Shown: piece after piece, positions 11,401-19,800 of the stretch
Layout: each line of letters opens with the position of its first letter
Numbering within the stretch: the first letter of the stretch is position 1
Assembly: GCA_009746045.1 (NCBI GenBank)
Contig: RPFO01000102.1
Span: 2,493,808-2,517,307 of the forward strand
Length of the DNA: 23,500 bases
Source of the DNA: Mesostigma viride
Taxonomy: Eukaryota > Streptophyta > Mesostigmatophyceae > Mesostigmatales > Mesostigmataceae
Direction: 5' to 3'
The notes under the pieces: model-generated
What the model saw: only the letters and a program-made list of their open reading frames with translations
Database searches by the model: none
Told to the model about the DNA's origin: nothing
Translations under genes and position numbers: made by a program

Positions 11401-11964
11401 CTTGACATGGACGGTGTAGCTCCACGGCCAACTAGGCAAGTCCTGCCCCCGTCACGGGTCATGAGCATGCATGAGCAGCTGTCATGCCTGAGCAGCTCTG
11501 CCTGGCACCGTCACGGGCTTCCTGCGATGCATATTGGCAGATATTTCCTGCGCCAAGGAACTTTCTCTGGCCCTACACGTTGTTCTCCGATGTTGAAGCG
11601 TGAGTTTGCTGCTTCACGGTGGTGCCAAAATCGCGCACAAGGTCGGGCAAGTCTACTCATTTCTCTTTGCCTTATGAATGAATCTAACCTGGCAATTTAC
11701 TTTATCTCCTCTTACCTTATCTGCTCAGTCCCCGTGCTTTGTACCTGTGCCTGGCTGCATCTGCCTGATGCCCAATGTGGCACCACCAGCGGCGTTCCGG
11801 ACAATGTCCGGCCGTTCAGTCTAGGGGTGTTCAGGAACATCAGGCAGTTTGCAAGGATGGGCCATGCAGCCCCGATTATCTACCAGATACCGTCACAAGC
11901 TGAGCTGGCGCGCCGCGCCGAGACATCCAGCCTGTGTGACAACCAGTACTACAGCTGCTGCTAG
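1069..11964 (+). CDS. DHHC-type protein S-acyltransferase (palmitoyltransferase), PAT10-like, eight exons, 5' end incomplete
   Basis: Transfers a fatty acyl group, usually palmitate, from acyl-CoA to cysteines of membrane-associated proteins; family members sit in Golgi, vacuolar or plasma membranes. Joining 1069-1915, 3296-3349, 6048-6081, 7655-7764, 8380-8469, 9516-9602, 10471-10536 and 11790-11964 keeps one open frame and all phases match; from the ATG at 1071 it is 486 residues. In that numbering: a disordered loop at 1-300; the cysteine-rich domain at about 304-348, spaced exactly Cx2Cx9HCx2Cx2Cx4DHHCx5Cx4Nx3F with catalytic Cys near 332; membrane segments at about 349-370 and 380-407; TTWE at 415-418; a PaCCT-like [10 protein letters not shown] near 435-444; and a C-terminal Cys-Cys. 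The order (TNQTTWE, then [11 protein letters not shown]) most resembles plant PAT10, judged from memory. The family normally has two membrane segments before the cysteine-rich domain. These are absent, so 1071 is probably an internal Met. No promoter or poly(A) site identified. Confidence 0.92.
1916..3295 (+). other. intron of the acyltransferase, low-complexity patches
   Basis: No further exon recognised. Contents: a second GGATGTGAGT at 2059-2068 that repeats the donor of the preceding exon; an ATR-type trinucleotide patch (about 2464-2532); a 10-bp ATGGCACAGA-type repeat (about 2701-2735); and a patch of GGTTGGTTT/TTCAACC with a 12-bp palindrome TAACCATGGTTA near 2916. Confidence 0.6.
3296..3349 (+). 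CDS. DHHC acyltransferase small exon (54 bases)
   Basis: Acceptor TGCTTGCCCACAG precedes it and a strong CCAT/GTGAGT donor follows it. It accepts phase 2 and leaves phase 2, so it fits between 1915 and 6048 without disturbing the frame, encoding [17 protein letters not shown] with isoleucines made at both junctions. It leads into the Cx2C exon in the way family members have a short basic/aromatic stretch before the cysteine-rich domain. Because it is a multiple of three, phase cannot prove inclusion: it may be constitutive, alternative or chance. Confidence 0.62.
3375..3482 (+). repeat. 30-bp tandem repeat (GCAAGAGAG family), about 3.5 copies
   Basis: Period of 30 bases, itself made of 15-base halves starting GAGCAAGAGAG with alternating TTGT and CGGA. 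Located just after the donor at 3349, in the intron. The repeating Glu/Gln/Cys open frame is a consequence of a period divisible by three. Confidence 0.9.
3908..5376 (+). repeat. 37-bp minisatellite with higher-order structure, about 38 units
   Basis: Unit begins near GGTACAAGTTCTGGATACTG and continues with a GTTTACGGGGTT block. Copies differ mostly at one site (TTCGATGG versus TTAGATGG or TTACATGG). At five places (about 3950, 4015, 4345, 4670 and 4920) a longer variant with AT-rich TATAAAATGAGATATAT and AAGTGAGTCCCGAATACTGG replaces the usual junction, giving blocks of several short units between long ones. Because 37 is not divisible by three, all frames are traversed and 37-residue periodic open frames appear; I do not regard them as genes. 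Lies in the 3350-6047 intron. Confidence 0.97.
5413..5466 (+). repeat. (CAG)18 trinucleotide repeat
   Basis: Eighteen uninterrupted CAG units, immediately after the 37-bp minisatellite and within the intron between 3349 and 6048. It would read polyGln, polySer or polyAla, but no exon includes it in my model. Confidence 0.98.
5467..6047 (+). other. intron end, branch and polypyrimidine region before the 6048 exon
   Basis: No exon or RNA gene recognised. The last 60 bases are pyrimidine-rich with three TGCCCT units, serving the acceptor at 6046-6047. Confidence 0.5.
6048..6081 (+). CDS. DHHC acyltransferase exon: first CxxC of the zinc-binding domain (34 bases)
   Basis: A pyrimidine-rich stretch of TGCCCT repeats ends in CATCACCCAG before 6048; a GTGGGT donor follows 6081. 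It encodes [11 protein letters not shown], supplying the first zinc-ligand pair of the cysteine-rich domain. It takes one base in and ends in phase 0, exactly matching the next exon, which continues PLRAKHC. Although tiny, it is strongly supported by motif order and phase. Confidence 0.88.
6689..7478 (+). repeat. 52-bp minisatellite, about 15 near-identical copies
   Basis: Unit starts GGTACCGTGGACCCTTATCC and ends CTATTCATC. Units are almost perfect; shared variants (CAGTACC at two neighbouring units, ACCATGG at two, CCTTTTCATC at three) show segmental copying. In the intron between 6081 and 7655. A partial GGTACCGTTGATCCCT at about 6226 may be a seed. Confidence 0.98.
7655..7764 (+). CDS. 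DHHC acyltransferase exon: catalytic DHHC cysteine-rich domain core
   Basis: Acceptor GATGCTTGCAG, donor TTCTG/GTACGT. The exon encodes [14 protein letters not shown], then [16 protein letters not shown], then ANHGKF, with every conserved position of the family: HC, two CxxC pairs, DHHC, the later Cys, Asn and Phe. The cysteine of DHHC is the residue that carries the acyl intermediate in this family. The exon ends inside a TGG codon, and the next exon begins with the missing G. Confidence 0.95.
7765..8379 (+). other. acyltransferase intron with degenerate copies of the preceding exon end
   Basis: At 7858-7895, 7909-7950 and, more weakly, 8085-8125, the sequence resembles the exon end 7739-7775 (GGCCAGGCCAACCACGGCAA, TTCTGGTACG). 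For example CCGCGGCAAATTCTGGCACG at 7870 and CACTGCAAGTTCTGGTGCAT at 7920. None has an intact GTACGT donor. Confidence 0.6.
8380..8469 (+). CDS. DHHC acyltransferase exon: third membrane segment
   Basis: Acceptor GGACCTCTCAG, donor GAATG/GTGAGC. It starts with the G that completes Trp of the NHGKFW motif, then encodes [19 protein letters not shown], a hydrophobic stretch of the right length and place for TM3, followed by a polar lumenal turn [10 protein letters not shown]. It ends with TG, again completed to Trp by the next exon. Without it the protein would have too short a gap between the DHHC domain and TM4. Confidence 0.92.
8709..8922 (+). repeat. second 37-bp minisatellite, about 6 copies
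   Basis: Unit begins AAGGTGCCCAACATGCCCGT and continues TTGTGTGTCCACCCC. Same period as the 3908-5376 array but unrelated in sequence. In the intron between 8469 and 9516. Open on both strands by periodicity only. Confidence 0.96.
9316..9414 (+). repeat. imperfect CA-rich microsatellite
   Basis: ACACAC tracts interrupted by ATGCACACGCA and CATACGCATACAC patterns, about 100 bases, in the intron before the 9516 exon; C/T-rich sequence follows up to the acceptor. Confidence 0.9.
9516..9602 (+). CDS. DHHC acyltransferase exon: fourth membrane segment
   Basis: Acceptor CTTTTGCCAG after a C/T-rich stretch. The exon encodes [15 protein letters not shown] followed by [13 protein letters not shown], the TM4 region ending in the family's FHT. 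The GTGGGT donor at 9603 was preferred to a GTGAAG four bases later because only the former gives the phase needed to read [14 protein letters not shown] across the next junction. Confidence 0.92.
9603..10470 (+). other. acyltransferase intron, no other feature seen
   Basis: Mixed-composition intron. An AT-rich stretch near 9715-9760 has AATAAA-like words, but they fall before two further coding exons. I see no exon, RNA gene or repeat array here. Confidence 0.5.
10471..10536 (+). CDS. DHHC acyltransferase exon: TTxE motif
   Basis: Acceptor CGATTCCCAG, donor ATGAG/GTAGGG. It encodes [20 protein letters not shown] and Met; TTWE is the conserved TTxE motif that follows TM4 on the cytosolic face. 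Phase 2 in and phase 2 out match its neighbours. A near copy of the exon end and donor follows within 30 bases. Confidence 0.93.
10701..10855 (+). repeat. 49-bp tandem repeat, three copies
   Basis: GACCCATAGGTGACCCATTG and ATAACAAGCCCAATTCATAG recur at 10701, 10750 and 10799 with a partial copy at 10848. Degenerate, in the intron between 10536 and 11790. Confidence 0.9.
11245..11417 (+). repeat. 35-bp tandem repeat, about five copies
   Basis: GTGTAACACTACTTGACATG followed by GACGGTGTCCTAT recurs every 35 bases from about 11250. In the last intron of the acyltransferase gene. Confidence 0.93.
11790..11964 (+). CDS. DHHC acyltransferase last exon: PaCCT-like motif and Cys-Cys C terminus
   Basis: The acceptor is CACCACCAG with only a modest pyrimidine tract, but phase and motif fit: the first base completes AGC (Ser), then [16 protein letters not shown], which matches the conserved C-terminal block in PAT10-like proteins. 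The tail ends DNQYYSCC and TAG. The open frame extends upstream of 11790 with no family resemblance; I treat that as intron. The two terminal cysteines could be acylated, as inferred for similar tails. Confidence 0.9.
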
Positions 11965-12825
11965 CTGTACTTGTTATGATGGAGTGAGCCACTAGGTGCA
12001 TACGCATGTGTGCGTGGGATGCAAGGGCAGGCGAGCGCGACCGCATGCCAGGGCAAGGCCTGCAGTGAATATCAGCTATGTAGTGAGGAACACGGTGTAA
12101 GATAACAACACGGCAGCTGCATGGAATCGGGGTACCCGTGACGGTATACGTTCCATAGGCATGACCTGATAACTTGGAGTGGTTTTTATTCATGGAGTAG
12201 GCGTATGTTGGTGGCAAGGGACCGTCAACGTCCTAGAAGTAGTATCCGTCGTGTGGTGTCATGGTGGCCCCAGTGACTGATAATTGGGACAACCAGGTGC
12301 CTGCTAATTGCCATTAGTGTCAGGCGCTCCTATGGCTACTACGGTAAGCAATGCGCCCCCCAGAGTGTTTCATCAATTCCTAATTGAGGATTTGTACCCT
12401 GGGATCCAGGCACATGTAAGGCCCGCTACGGTGAAGCATCCACCATGCATGGTGGTTGGGCCAAGTACACAAGGTCTTATTCCTCCCACATACAGTTGTG
12501 CCCGCACATACCATGCAGATCCGGTAGACACATCAGATAGACTAGCTGGCACCAAGTCCGCCCAGCCAGGGCGCTCACATGCCAGGCCCCTGGCCGCGCG
12601 CAGCGAGGCGGCCACCCTTGGACTATCCGTGATAGACTAGGCATGGACATGTGCTATATCCAAGCTGGAGGAACGGGCTCATGCCTGGCAGCCTCCAGCC
12701 GGCCTGGCTTTTCTGTAATCTGGGGCCTGAGTTGAGCTCGCGCACAAGATCAAGGAGACAACCAGCGCAGGCCAGAAATCGGGAGAACAAGATAGATGGT
12801 GCAGGCAGTTATAAAGGACGCCTGT
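11965..12825. other. 3' flank of the acyltransferase, no gene seen
   Basis: Convergent intergenic region. TGTAA at about 12096 could be a poly(A) signal if this is a chlorophyte; that is a guess. A 27-bp sequence at 12754-12780 recurs exactly at 18659-18685. The motif ATCAAGGAGACAA (near 12750) is inverted as TTGTCTCCTTGAT (near 12868), enclosing about 105 bases. Confidence 0.45.
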
Positions 12826-13425
12826 CCCTCGCCCTCACTCACACGGGTGGCTGATGTGCATGTTATCTTGTCTCCTTGATGTTATTCTGCCGCGTCCGGG
12901 CTGACTTTGTTGCGATCGACCCAGGCGGTGTAGGTCACTTGCCCGGTCTGGTGGGCCGGCAGAGGTGTTGCTGCATGTAGTTGTATAGTTGTACGCTAGT
13001 GTTGGCTTGATCCTTGCCTGCCATGGTGATTCTTTTCTTTACGGTCCTTCCTCTTTGATATGCATCGGCAGTTTCCTTATGTTGCATGCCGGCCGGTCTC
13101 ATGTCCGTCATTTATTATTCTCAATAAACATATTTTCAATGAGAATGATAAATTACGGAGGTGAGATTGGCATGCAACATAAAGGAAAACCCCGAAAAGA
13201 AGAACGCTATAGAAAATCATAGTAATCTGACACGGGCATGCAAGGATCATGCCAGCTGCACAAGGTACAACTAACTACATCACAAAACTACGACACGCAG
13301 CAACATCGCTGCTGGCCCAGCAGGCCTGGGAGGGATCGATCTAGACCGCATGGATCGCGACAAAGTCGGCCTGGGTGCCGCGGAATAAAACATCAGCCAC
13401 GGTGCGAGTGAGGGCGAGTGACACG
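12826..13425. mobile_element. degenerate large inverted repeat, fold-back or MITE-like element
   Basis: Two arms of about 280 bases face each other around a 16-base loop at 13124-13139. Closest pairs: TTTATTATTCTCA (13111-13123) with TGAGAATGATAAA (13140-13152); TTTCCTTATGTTGCATGCC (13072-13090) with GGCATGCAACATAAAGGAAA (13169-13188). Outward the arms still match in blocks such as GACTTTGTTGCGATC versus GATCGCGACAAAGTC, and CTCACTCACACGGGTGGCTG versus CAGCCACGGTGCGAGTGAG. No transposase or clear target-site duplication seen, so element identity is inference; the inverted repeat is directly visible. Confidence 0.75.
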
Positions 13426-13554
13426 CGCTACCTCCGATACGAGGACCACGGGGCGGTCTGACCCTAAACATATATCAGCATGCAGGAGACACATGTGATG
13501 AGACACAGGACGTATGCTCACGTGACGCAGTCTACTTGTAATGGAATGAAATTA

Positions 13555-13568
13555 TTCATTAATTAATG
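13555..13568. repeat. 14-bp perfect palindrome TCATTAATTAATGA
   Basis: AT-rich palindrome in the 3' flank of the GRC3 gene. Similar ATTAAT words recur at 13711-13735 near its stop codon. Confidence 0.7.
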
Positions 13569-13678
13569 AGACACAAGTCCCAAGCGGGCGGCAAGGTCAC
13601 CTTGGCCCAGGGTTCTTGCTCAGATAATTGCTCAGCCAGGAGTTGAAAGGTGAGGAAGGTATTGCAGGAAATTGTGAG

Positions 13679-13752
13679 TTCCTATCCGTACGTATGACGC
13701 TGTCTGCGTGTATTGATTAATGAATCAATTAATTACGCGTACGTACGGAACT
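13679..13752. repeat. imperfect inverted repeat overlapping the GRC3 stop codon
   Basis: GTTCCTATCCGTACGTATGACGC-type left arm and GCGTACGTACGGAAC right arm flank an AT-rich centre that is itself nearly palindromic (TTGATTAATGAATCAA at 13713-13728). The right arm encodes the last residues (FRTYA) and the stop lies just inside it. Confidence 0.65.
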
Positions 13753-13843
13753 GGAGGTTGTTCCTGCTTTTCATCGTAGCCGAGCCCGAGCCTGCCTGCG
13801 AAAGGCAGTCCTGGCTAAGATATGGAGATAAGCAGAGGTCACC
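13733..13843 (-). CDS. GRC3: GRC3/NOL9 last exon with stop codon
   Basis: Acceptor TTTGGTTTAACTGCAG. Encodes GDLCLSPYLSQDCLSQAG, then SGSATMKSRNNLQFRTYA and TAA. SPYLS, the Gly/Ser stretch and SRNNL fit the C terminus of this family as I know it. Phase 0 in. The stop codon lies inside a small inverted repeat rich in CGTACGTA (13679-13752). Confidence 0.92.
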   Translation of the reverse strand, partial: GDLCLSPYLSQDCLSQAGSGSATMKSRNNLQFRTYA

Positions 13844-16800
13844 CTGCAGTTAAACCAAAAACACAAGAAAGCATACCACAGCAGCATAGGATTTTGGTAG
13901 GAGCCTTTGGCGGACATGTGTGTGCGTGTGCGCCCCTCATTCCCCCGTCACATTGAGTTGATTCCTCTCCTAGGCATCCCAAGTACTTCGATACTACTGA
14001 CGTATATCTAACTCAAAAGGCATTCTATTAATTCCTCCCCTCGGCATCTTATGTTTTTGCAACGCAACCCCAAACCCAAGTATCTCAATATGTCTATTCA
14101 GAAGGCTAGATCAACCGCAGTGTTCCGTTTTGCGGCACACCATGCACATGCCGATGCAACTCAGGCTCACAGACCAACTTCCATGCTTGGAGCAAGGGGC
14201 CCATGACATACGTACTCATGACCAATCTTGACAATGTCCAGTGGGCCATTTTCCTTTCAAATGGGCCAGTAATGTAGTGTGACGCCCAAATACTTTCCTA
14301 GAGTTTGATGAATGAGCCCACAGAACCCCCTTACCAAGTAGTTGAGCCCCAATCGTTAGCCACTTCAGGAACCCCAGCCTTACTCGACCCACCCACCCCA
14401 AACTCAAGCCGCTGACCCCTTCACTTAAAACCCACTGACATCCCACCTTGAGCCACCAGACTTGAGCCTTTGACCACTCAAACCTCCGGGCCGCCCACTG
14501 TCAGCAACCTCACCAAACCTTCATAACCCACTAACCCTGCATGCCCTCGTGCCACCCCACCTTGATCAACTGGCCCCTAGACGGCTTGAGCCACCCACCT
14601 TTAAGCCAATGACCCCTAAACACCTTGAGCCACCCCACCTTGAGCAACTGACTTCTAAATTGCTTGAGCCGTCCACTGTGGGCAACCGGCCCCCAACCTT
14701 AAGAACCCACGAACCCAGTACCTTGAGCAACCTACCTTGAGCAGCTGCGCGGGCGTCTCCAGTCGTCCCAGGAGGATCACGTCGACGGCTTGCAACTGGT
14801 CCGGTGACAGGGGGCAGATCAAGTAGAGCACCTGCTCCCTCGCGTCGATCGACCGCACCAACGCTGCCACCCGTGGGGATGCGGGAAAAACAGGTAAGCA
14901 AGTGGCTAGACATGAAAAGGCATCAGTAAGGCACTGTCAAGGCGTCCCAAACAGTCAGAAGGTATTCTTTATTCCTACAGACCCTAGACCCTTAATGAAG
15001 CCCTAATCCCTAAACAGCGCACATGACCCCCCATCCGATGACGCATCACTTGACACTGGAAACTGAATACTATCTTAGCTAACTGGATATTAGTATTATA
15101 TTTGCTAATATTTGCTTGGTGAGACGAGCAGGCCTCGTGAAACCAAGCTACGACACCATAAAAGTAACCAGCATGCAACTATCGTAATCAATAGATAGTG
15201 CAACCAGCCAAGAGCACTTGCGAGCAGGCACAGAGGTCCACACACGGTGACAATCACGGTGACCGCGCAAGCATAAAGTATACCAAATCCATCACCAGGT
15301 TCCCATAACCGTACTTTACTTTCACAACCCTTTCCTATCAACATACCAAATCCATCACCAGGTTCCCATAACCGTACTTTACTTTCACAACCCTTTCCTA
15401 TCAACATACCAAATCCATCACCAGGTTCCCATAACCGTACTTTACTTTCACAACCCTTTCCTATCAACATACCAAATCCATCACCAGGTTCCCATGACCG
15501 TACTTTACTTTCACAACCCTTTCCTATCAACATAACAAATCCATCACCAGGTTCCCATGACCGTACTTTACTTTCACAACCCTTTCCTATCAACATACCA
15601 AATCCATCACCAGGTTCCCATAACCGTACTTTACTTTCACAACCCTTTCCTATCAACATAACAAATCCATCACCAGGTTCCCATAACCGTACTTTACCTT
15701 CACGATGCATGCTGTCACAACCCGTCCTTTCACAATACATGCTATAGCGCATGGGTAGAAACGCTATTAGAAACGCTGTCATCATACGTGCAACAGCATG
15801 GCCATGGACGCTGGCATAACATACACAGCAACCGCATACCTTGCCCCAGGCAGGGTGGCGGCAGGGGCGCTCCGATGCTGGCTCCCGCCTGAGGCAGCCA
15901 AGGCCGAGCCCCGAGGAACACAACAGAGAGCATGAAAGCATGCAGGATCAAGAATATCAATCACCTCGCATCAACCCTATTCGACCATGCAAAACGTTTG
16001 CCAGAGAATTGAAGTCTCGAAAACAAAACAGATAACATCATCTGTTCTTATATATGACAGAATCTGCGCTTATAGATAACATCATCTGCACTTATAGATG
16101 ACATCATCTGCGCTTATAGCACTAAAGGGCCTGCGACTCGAGTGTCGTCTGATGCAAGCACAACAACATGTGCCCTTTGATGGGAAATCACCAATGATCA
16201 GTTATACGTGAGGACAATCGATCGACTATGCTATATCATCGTGATCGGTTGTTTTAGAGCATGTAAGGCTGCTATTGGTGGCCAGAGTTGGAAGGGGCAA
16301 TAGCGGCTTTCTCCCACAGACAACAAATGCATTTAAACCATTCGTGCCTTACAATATTGCCCTATGCATGTGGTGCAGTATGGTGCTACCACAAGGCGCA
16401 CCTGCCACGGGCGTCGTCTACCGTCTTGTCGTGGGCTGTATGCTTACAGTGCATCACACATCCTTTATTCACGGAATGCCATGTGTCGCCATGGGCGGGG
16501 TGGACCCCACCCAGGCAGGGTCATAACAGGGCCATCTTCAGGGCCGTTTATCAGTACAGTCCTAACAGGGCCGTCTTCAGTACTGGTCTCGTTTGGTACG
16601 TACAAGGGAAGTTCCCCAGTTCTGGGAAGTAGAGGGACCTGGGAAGCTTGCCCGGTCAACGCAGTGGTAGATGCGGATGGCCACACGGAGGCGATTGTGG
16701 CCCAGTGTATGGATCATACGTGGGCTGTCAGGGCTACCGAAATGCATACAAAATGCAAACTAAGTGCCTATAAACAATGTCTACCAAAGTGCCTTTATCA

Positions 16801-19800
16801 CCGCCCATCGGGATGTAACTAGTTACCATTCTATAACAGGAATGATATACTACTAGTAGTATATATATAACAGGAATGATAACTATAATTCAAATGTCTA
16901 CCACAGTGTCTCCATACTCGGGATATAAGCATTTAGTTATCATTCTAGGCCCCAGGGGTGCCTTCATCGCGACAGGATACCCCTACACCACTACGGATGG
17001 ATGTTGCACTGCACCCGACGCCTCAAGGGAAAGGCGCGAGGGGTGTGTGCAAACCACGTCACAGAGACAATCACAATCCAACACACAATGCAACCACTGA
17101 CAAGCACATAAGGCAATCACTAATAAACACATAAGGATCCCAAAAAACACCCTCTATCAAACAGGAGCACTTGGAAAGCCAATATCGCTCACCACCGTTT
17201 CTGTTTCTGTACACCAGGAACCAATATAGCATTTCCTAAACAACATCTTGCTGGAGGCCTTGCCTGCTGCTGCGCGACGCTGGAGCTGGCCAGCCCCACC
17301 AGCGCGCCGTTGAGCGCCACCAGCAGCTCTGGCCCGTCCAGCTGGGGGGCACCGACCACGCAGGACCACACGGCGTTTTTTTTGGCAGGAGGACGTGGCA
17401 TGGGGGTGCAGGCGTCATGCGGGCGCACACATTTAATGCAGGCGAACGTTCCACAGGGGAACATGTGGGACATACCATGTGGGTCCAACTGGCTCTTTAT
17501 GCCTGTGGATGTGGCATAGGAGGGGGCATGCTTCAGGCAGGCGACGAGTGGCATGAGGCCTCCCCAGTTACGAGGGCACGAGGGCGGAGTGACGTGCGGG
17601 ACGCGAGGCTTCCCCAGAGTTACAAGAGACGCCTAGTTTCCTACCTCCATGCCACGAGGTAGGGTTTGATAGTCCTTGTACGCAGGACCACATGGCATGG
17701 AGGTGGGCGCGGCATGGGGGGAAGGACATGTCGTGCGGGCACGCAGAGTATGCGGGCGAGGACAGGTGGCAGATGCCAGCAGGTTGGCAATGGGCAGCAT
17801 GATGGTGCGTGGCGTGCGCGTGATAGCACATCCTGGAGATGCACGCTTGTACCACAAATTCTACATTAAGGACATTAAATATTGCTTACTAGAAGACCTC
17901 GGTATTAAGTAGTACAGCGCTGATAAAACAACGGGCTGTGAAATACGCAAGCCGGTGAACGGGGCGACTAGTTTGTTTGCAATCATGGGAATTCTCTCAG
18001 TGAAAACAGTCCTTCCTAAAAGTAACGATTCTCTCTAACCAGAATTCTCTTCAGCAACACTTTGCCCTCACAAGAATTCGCCGACATAAGAACTCACCCC
18101 GCCGTAGAAAAATACAGCGAAACGTAATGAATGATGACTAATTCTGATCGCAGGACTTCTACCTGTAAACACCTTCCCCCAACCCCCCCGCTCACCTCGC
18201 CGTACAGCGACACCACCCGCACCGCCCCCAGCGAGACCGCGTACGGCGGCAAGCACGCCAGCGCGGTCGCACCCAGGGAGAAGGCGGCCTGTAGCGTGAC
18301 GGAAGGTAGCAGCAGGCCGGACTGAACGGCGCGCCACCCGCGCTCGAAATAGGCCAGCCACTGGTAGGCGCGGGCTTCCTGTGCCGATGTGGCTGCACAG
18401 GGGGGACTGTCGGCCGAGATCATCCGATTTAAGGGGGGGAAGTTATCAGAATAAGAATAATAAGAATCATATAATCGAGGGGAGTTCAGGTGGGGGGTGG
18501 GCAGAAAGCGGGGGGGGGGGGGGGGGGGTGAAGATGGCTGCATGGCACGTGCTTCCTCCACGTCACGTTTTCTTTGTGCTAGCCGGAATGGCACATGGAA
18601 AAGCAGTGACTCCCGTGCAAGCTCACGCGGTAGCCGAGTCCTTCTCCCACCCATTTTGGGAGACAACCAGCGCAGGCCAGAAATCTGGAGAATCCGGGCC
18701 ATGTAGCTCGAGCCTGCTGTTAATGTACCCGACTCTGTCGAGTCGTTTATCTGGCGGAGCTCATTTGGAAGATTATGCGCAGCCAATTTATTTGGACAAC
18801 GTGTGAAGAGGGACACAATTTGAGCATTCACATTGGCGTCTACTAGTTGGACGGTAGATCTCGGCGTAAAACATCTTACTCTGCAGCTAGGATGGTACGA
18901 CAAAAACAGGTTTAAAGGATTTAGGGGAACCCGCACGTCAAACTGTAACCCTCCCTCCCTCCCTCCCTCCCTCCCTCCCTCCCTCCCTCCCTCCCTCCCT
19001 CCCTCCTCCCTCCCTCCCTCCCTCCCTCCCTCCCTCCCTCCCTCCCTCCCTCCCTCCCTCCCTCCCTCCCTCCCTCCCTCCCTCCCTCCCTCCCTCCCTC
19101 CCTCCCTCCCTCCCTCCCTCCCTCCCTCCCTCCCTCCCTCCCTCCCTCCAAATGATTTGCGCATATTCGCAAGCGAAAGGGTAGCCTGCAAAATGTGCTC
19201 GGCCACTGTGGTCTGAACGGGCAAGTTCGAACGCGCGTTACTTGATATTTACCTGATGTGGGTGAGCCAAACACAGCGAAACCTTTACACACCGAAACCT
19301 TAACACCACACTCCCGTGGTGGCAGATTCCTCATCTCATGTTGTTATGTTGCAAACCAGAACACACGTGGAAGGGTAGAAACATAAGAGTAAGAATATAT
19401 GGCTCTACTAAGACTCATAATGCCTCTCTTAAAGACACCTTGGCACGGCTTCCGCCGCTGCGTGACCCAGTGAGTAGTACTCCTACTCACATTCGCCCCC
19501 ATGGGCTAGCGTAGCTTCACTCCACTGGTTCAGGTTGGGCAATTTCGGACGCGCTTGCACCAATCTCCGGTAAAGAGCTTTTTTGCAGTCGCGCTATAGC
19601 TTGGGATGCCTTTGGATCAGGAGACCCCTATAGTCGCGAAATCATACAAGAGGTCCTGTGTTTGAATCCAGTATCGTACCAAATCTAACACTCACGCGGT
19701 GGTCGAGTCCTCCTCCACGTCATGTTGTTAACCTTAACATCAATTTGCTCCATTAACCACACTCAAGCGGTGGTCGAGTCATCCTCCATGTCATGTTGTT

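Noticed and set aside
11332-11789. Upstream part of the open frame that contains the last DHHC exon
   Set aside because: The stretch encodes 35-bp repeat sequence and unrelated residues; phase and motif place the exon start at 11790.
15105-15941. Minus-strand frame of 278 residues with a 21-residue repeat
   Set aside because: A 63-bp repeat is divisible by three, so any stop-free frame persists. It crosses the small GRC3 exon in a different frame.
18094-19224. Minus-strand 376-residue frame spanning the (CCCT)n tract and the 18406-18196 exon
   Set aside because: Only the part 18406-18196 matches GRC3; the rest is repeat-derived Gly/Arg/Glu and intron.
19600-19680. Possible tRNA or tRNA-derived SINE (TGTTTGAATCC B-box-like word)
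   Set aside because: No matching A-box at proper distance and no cloverleaf arms could be paired.
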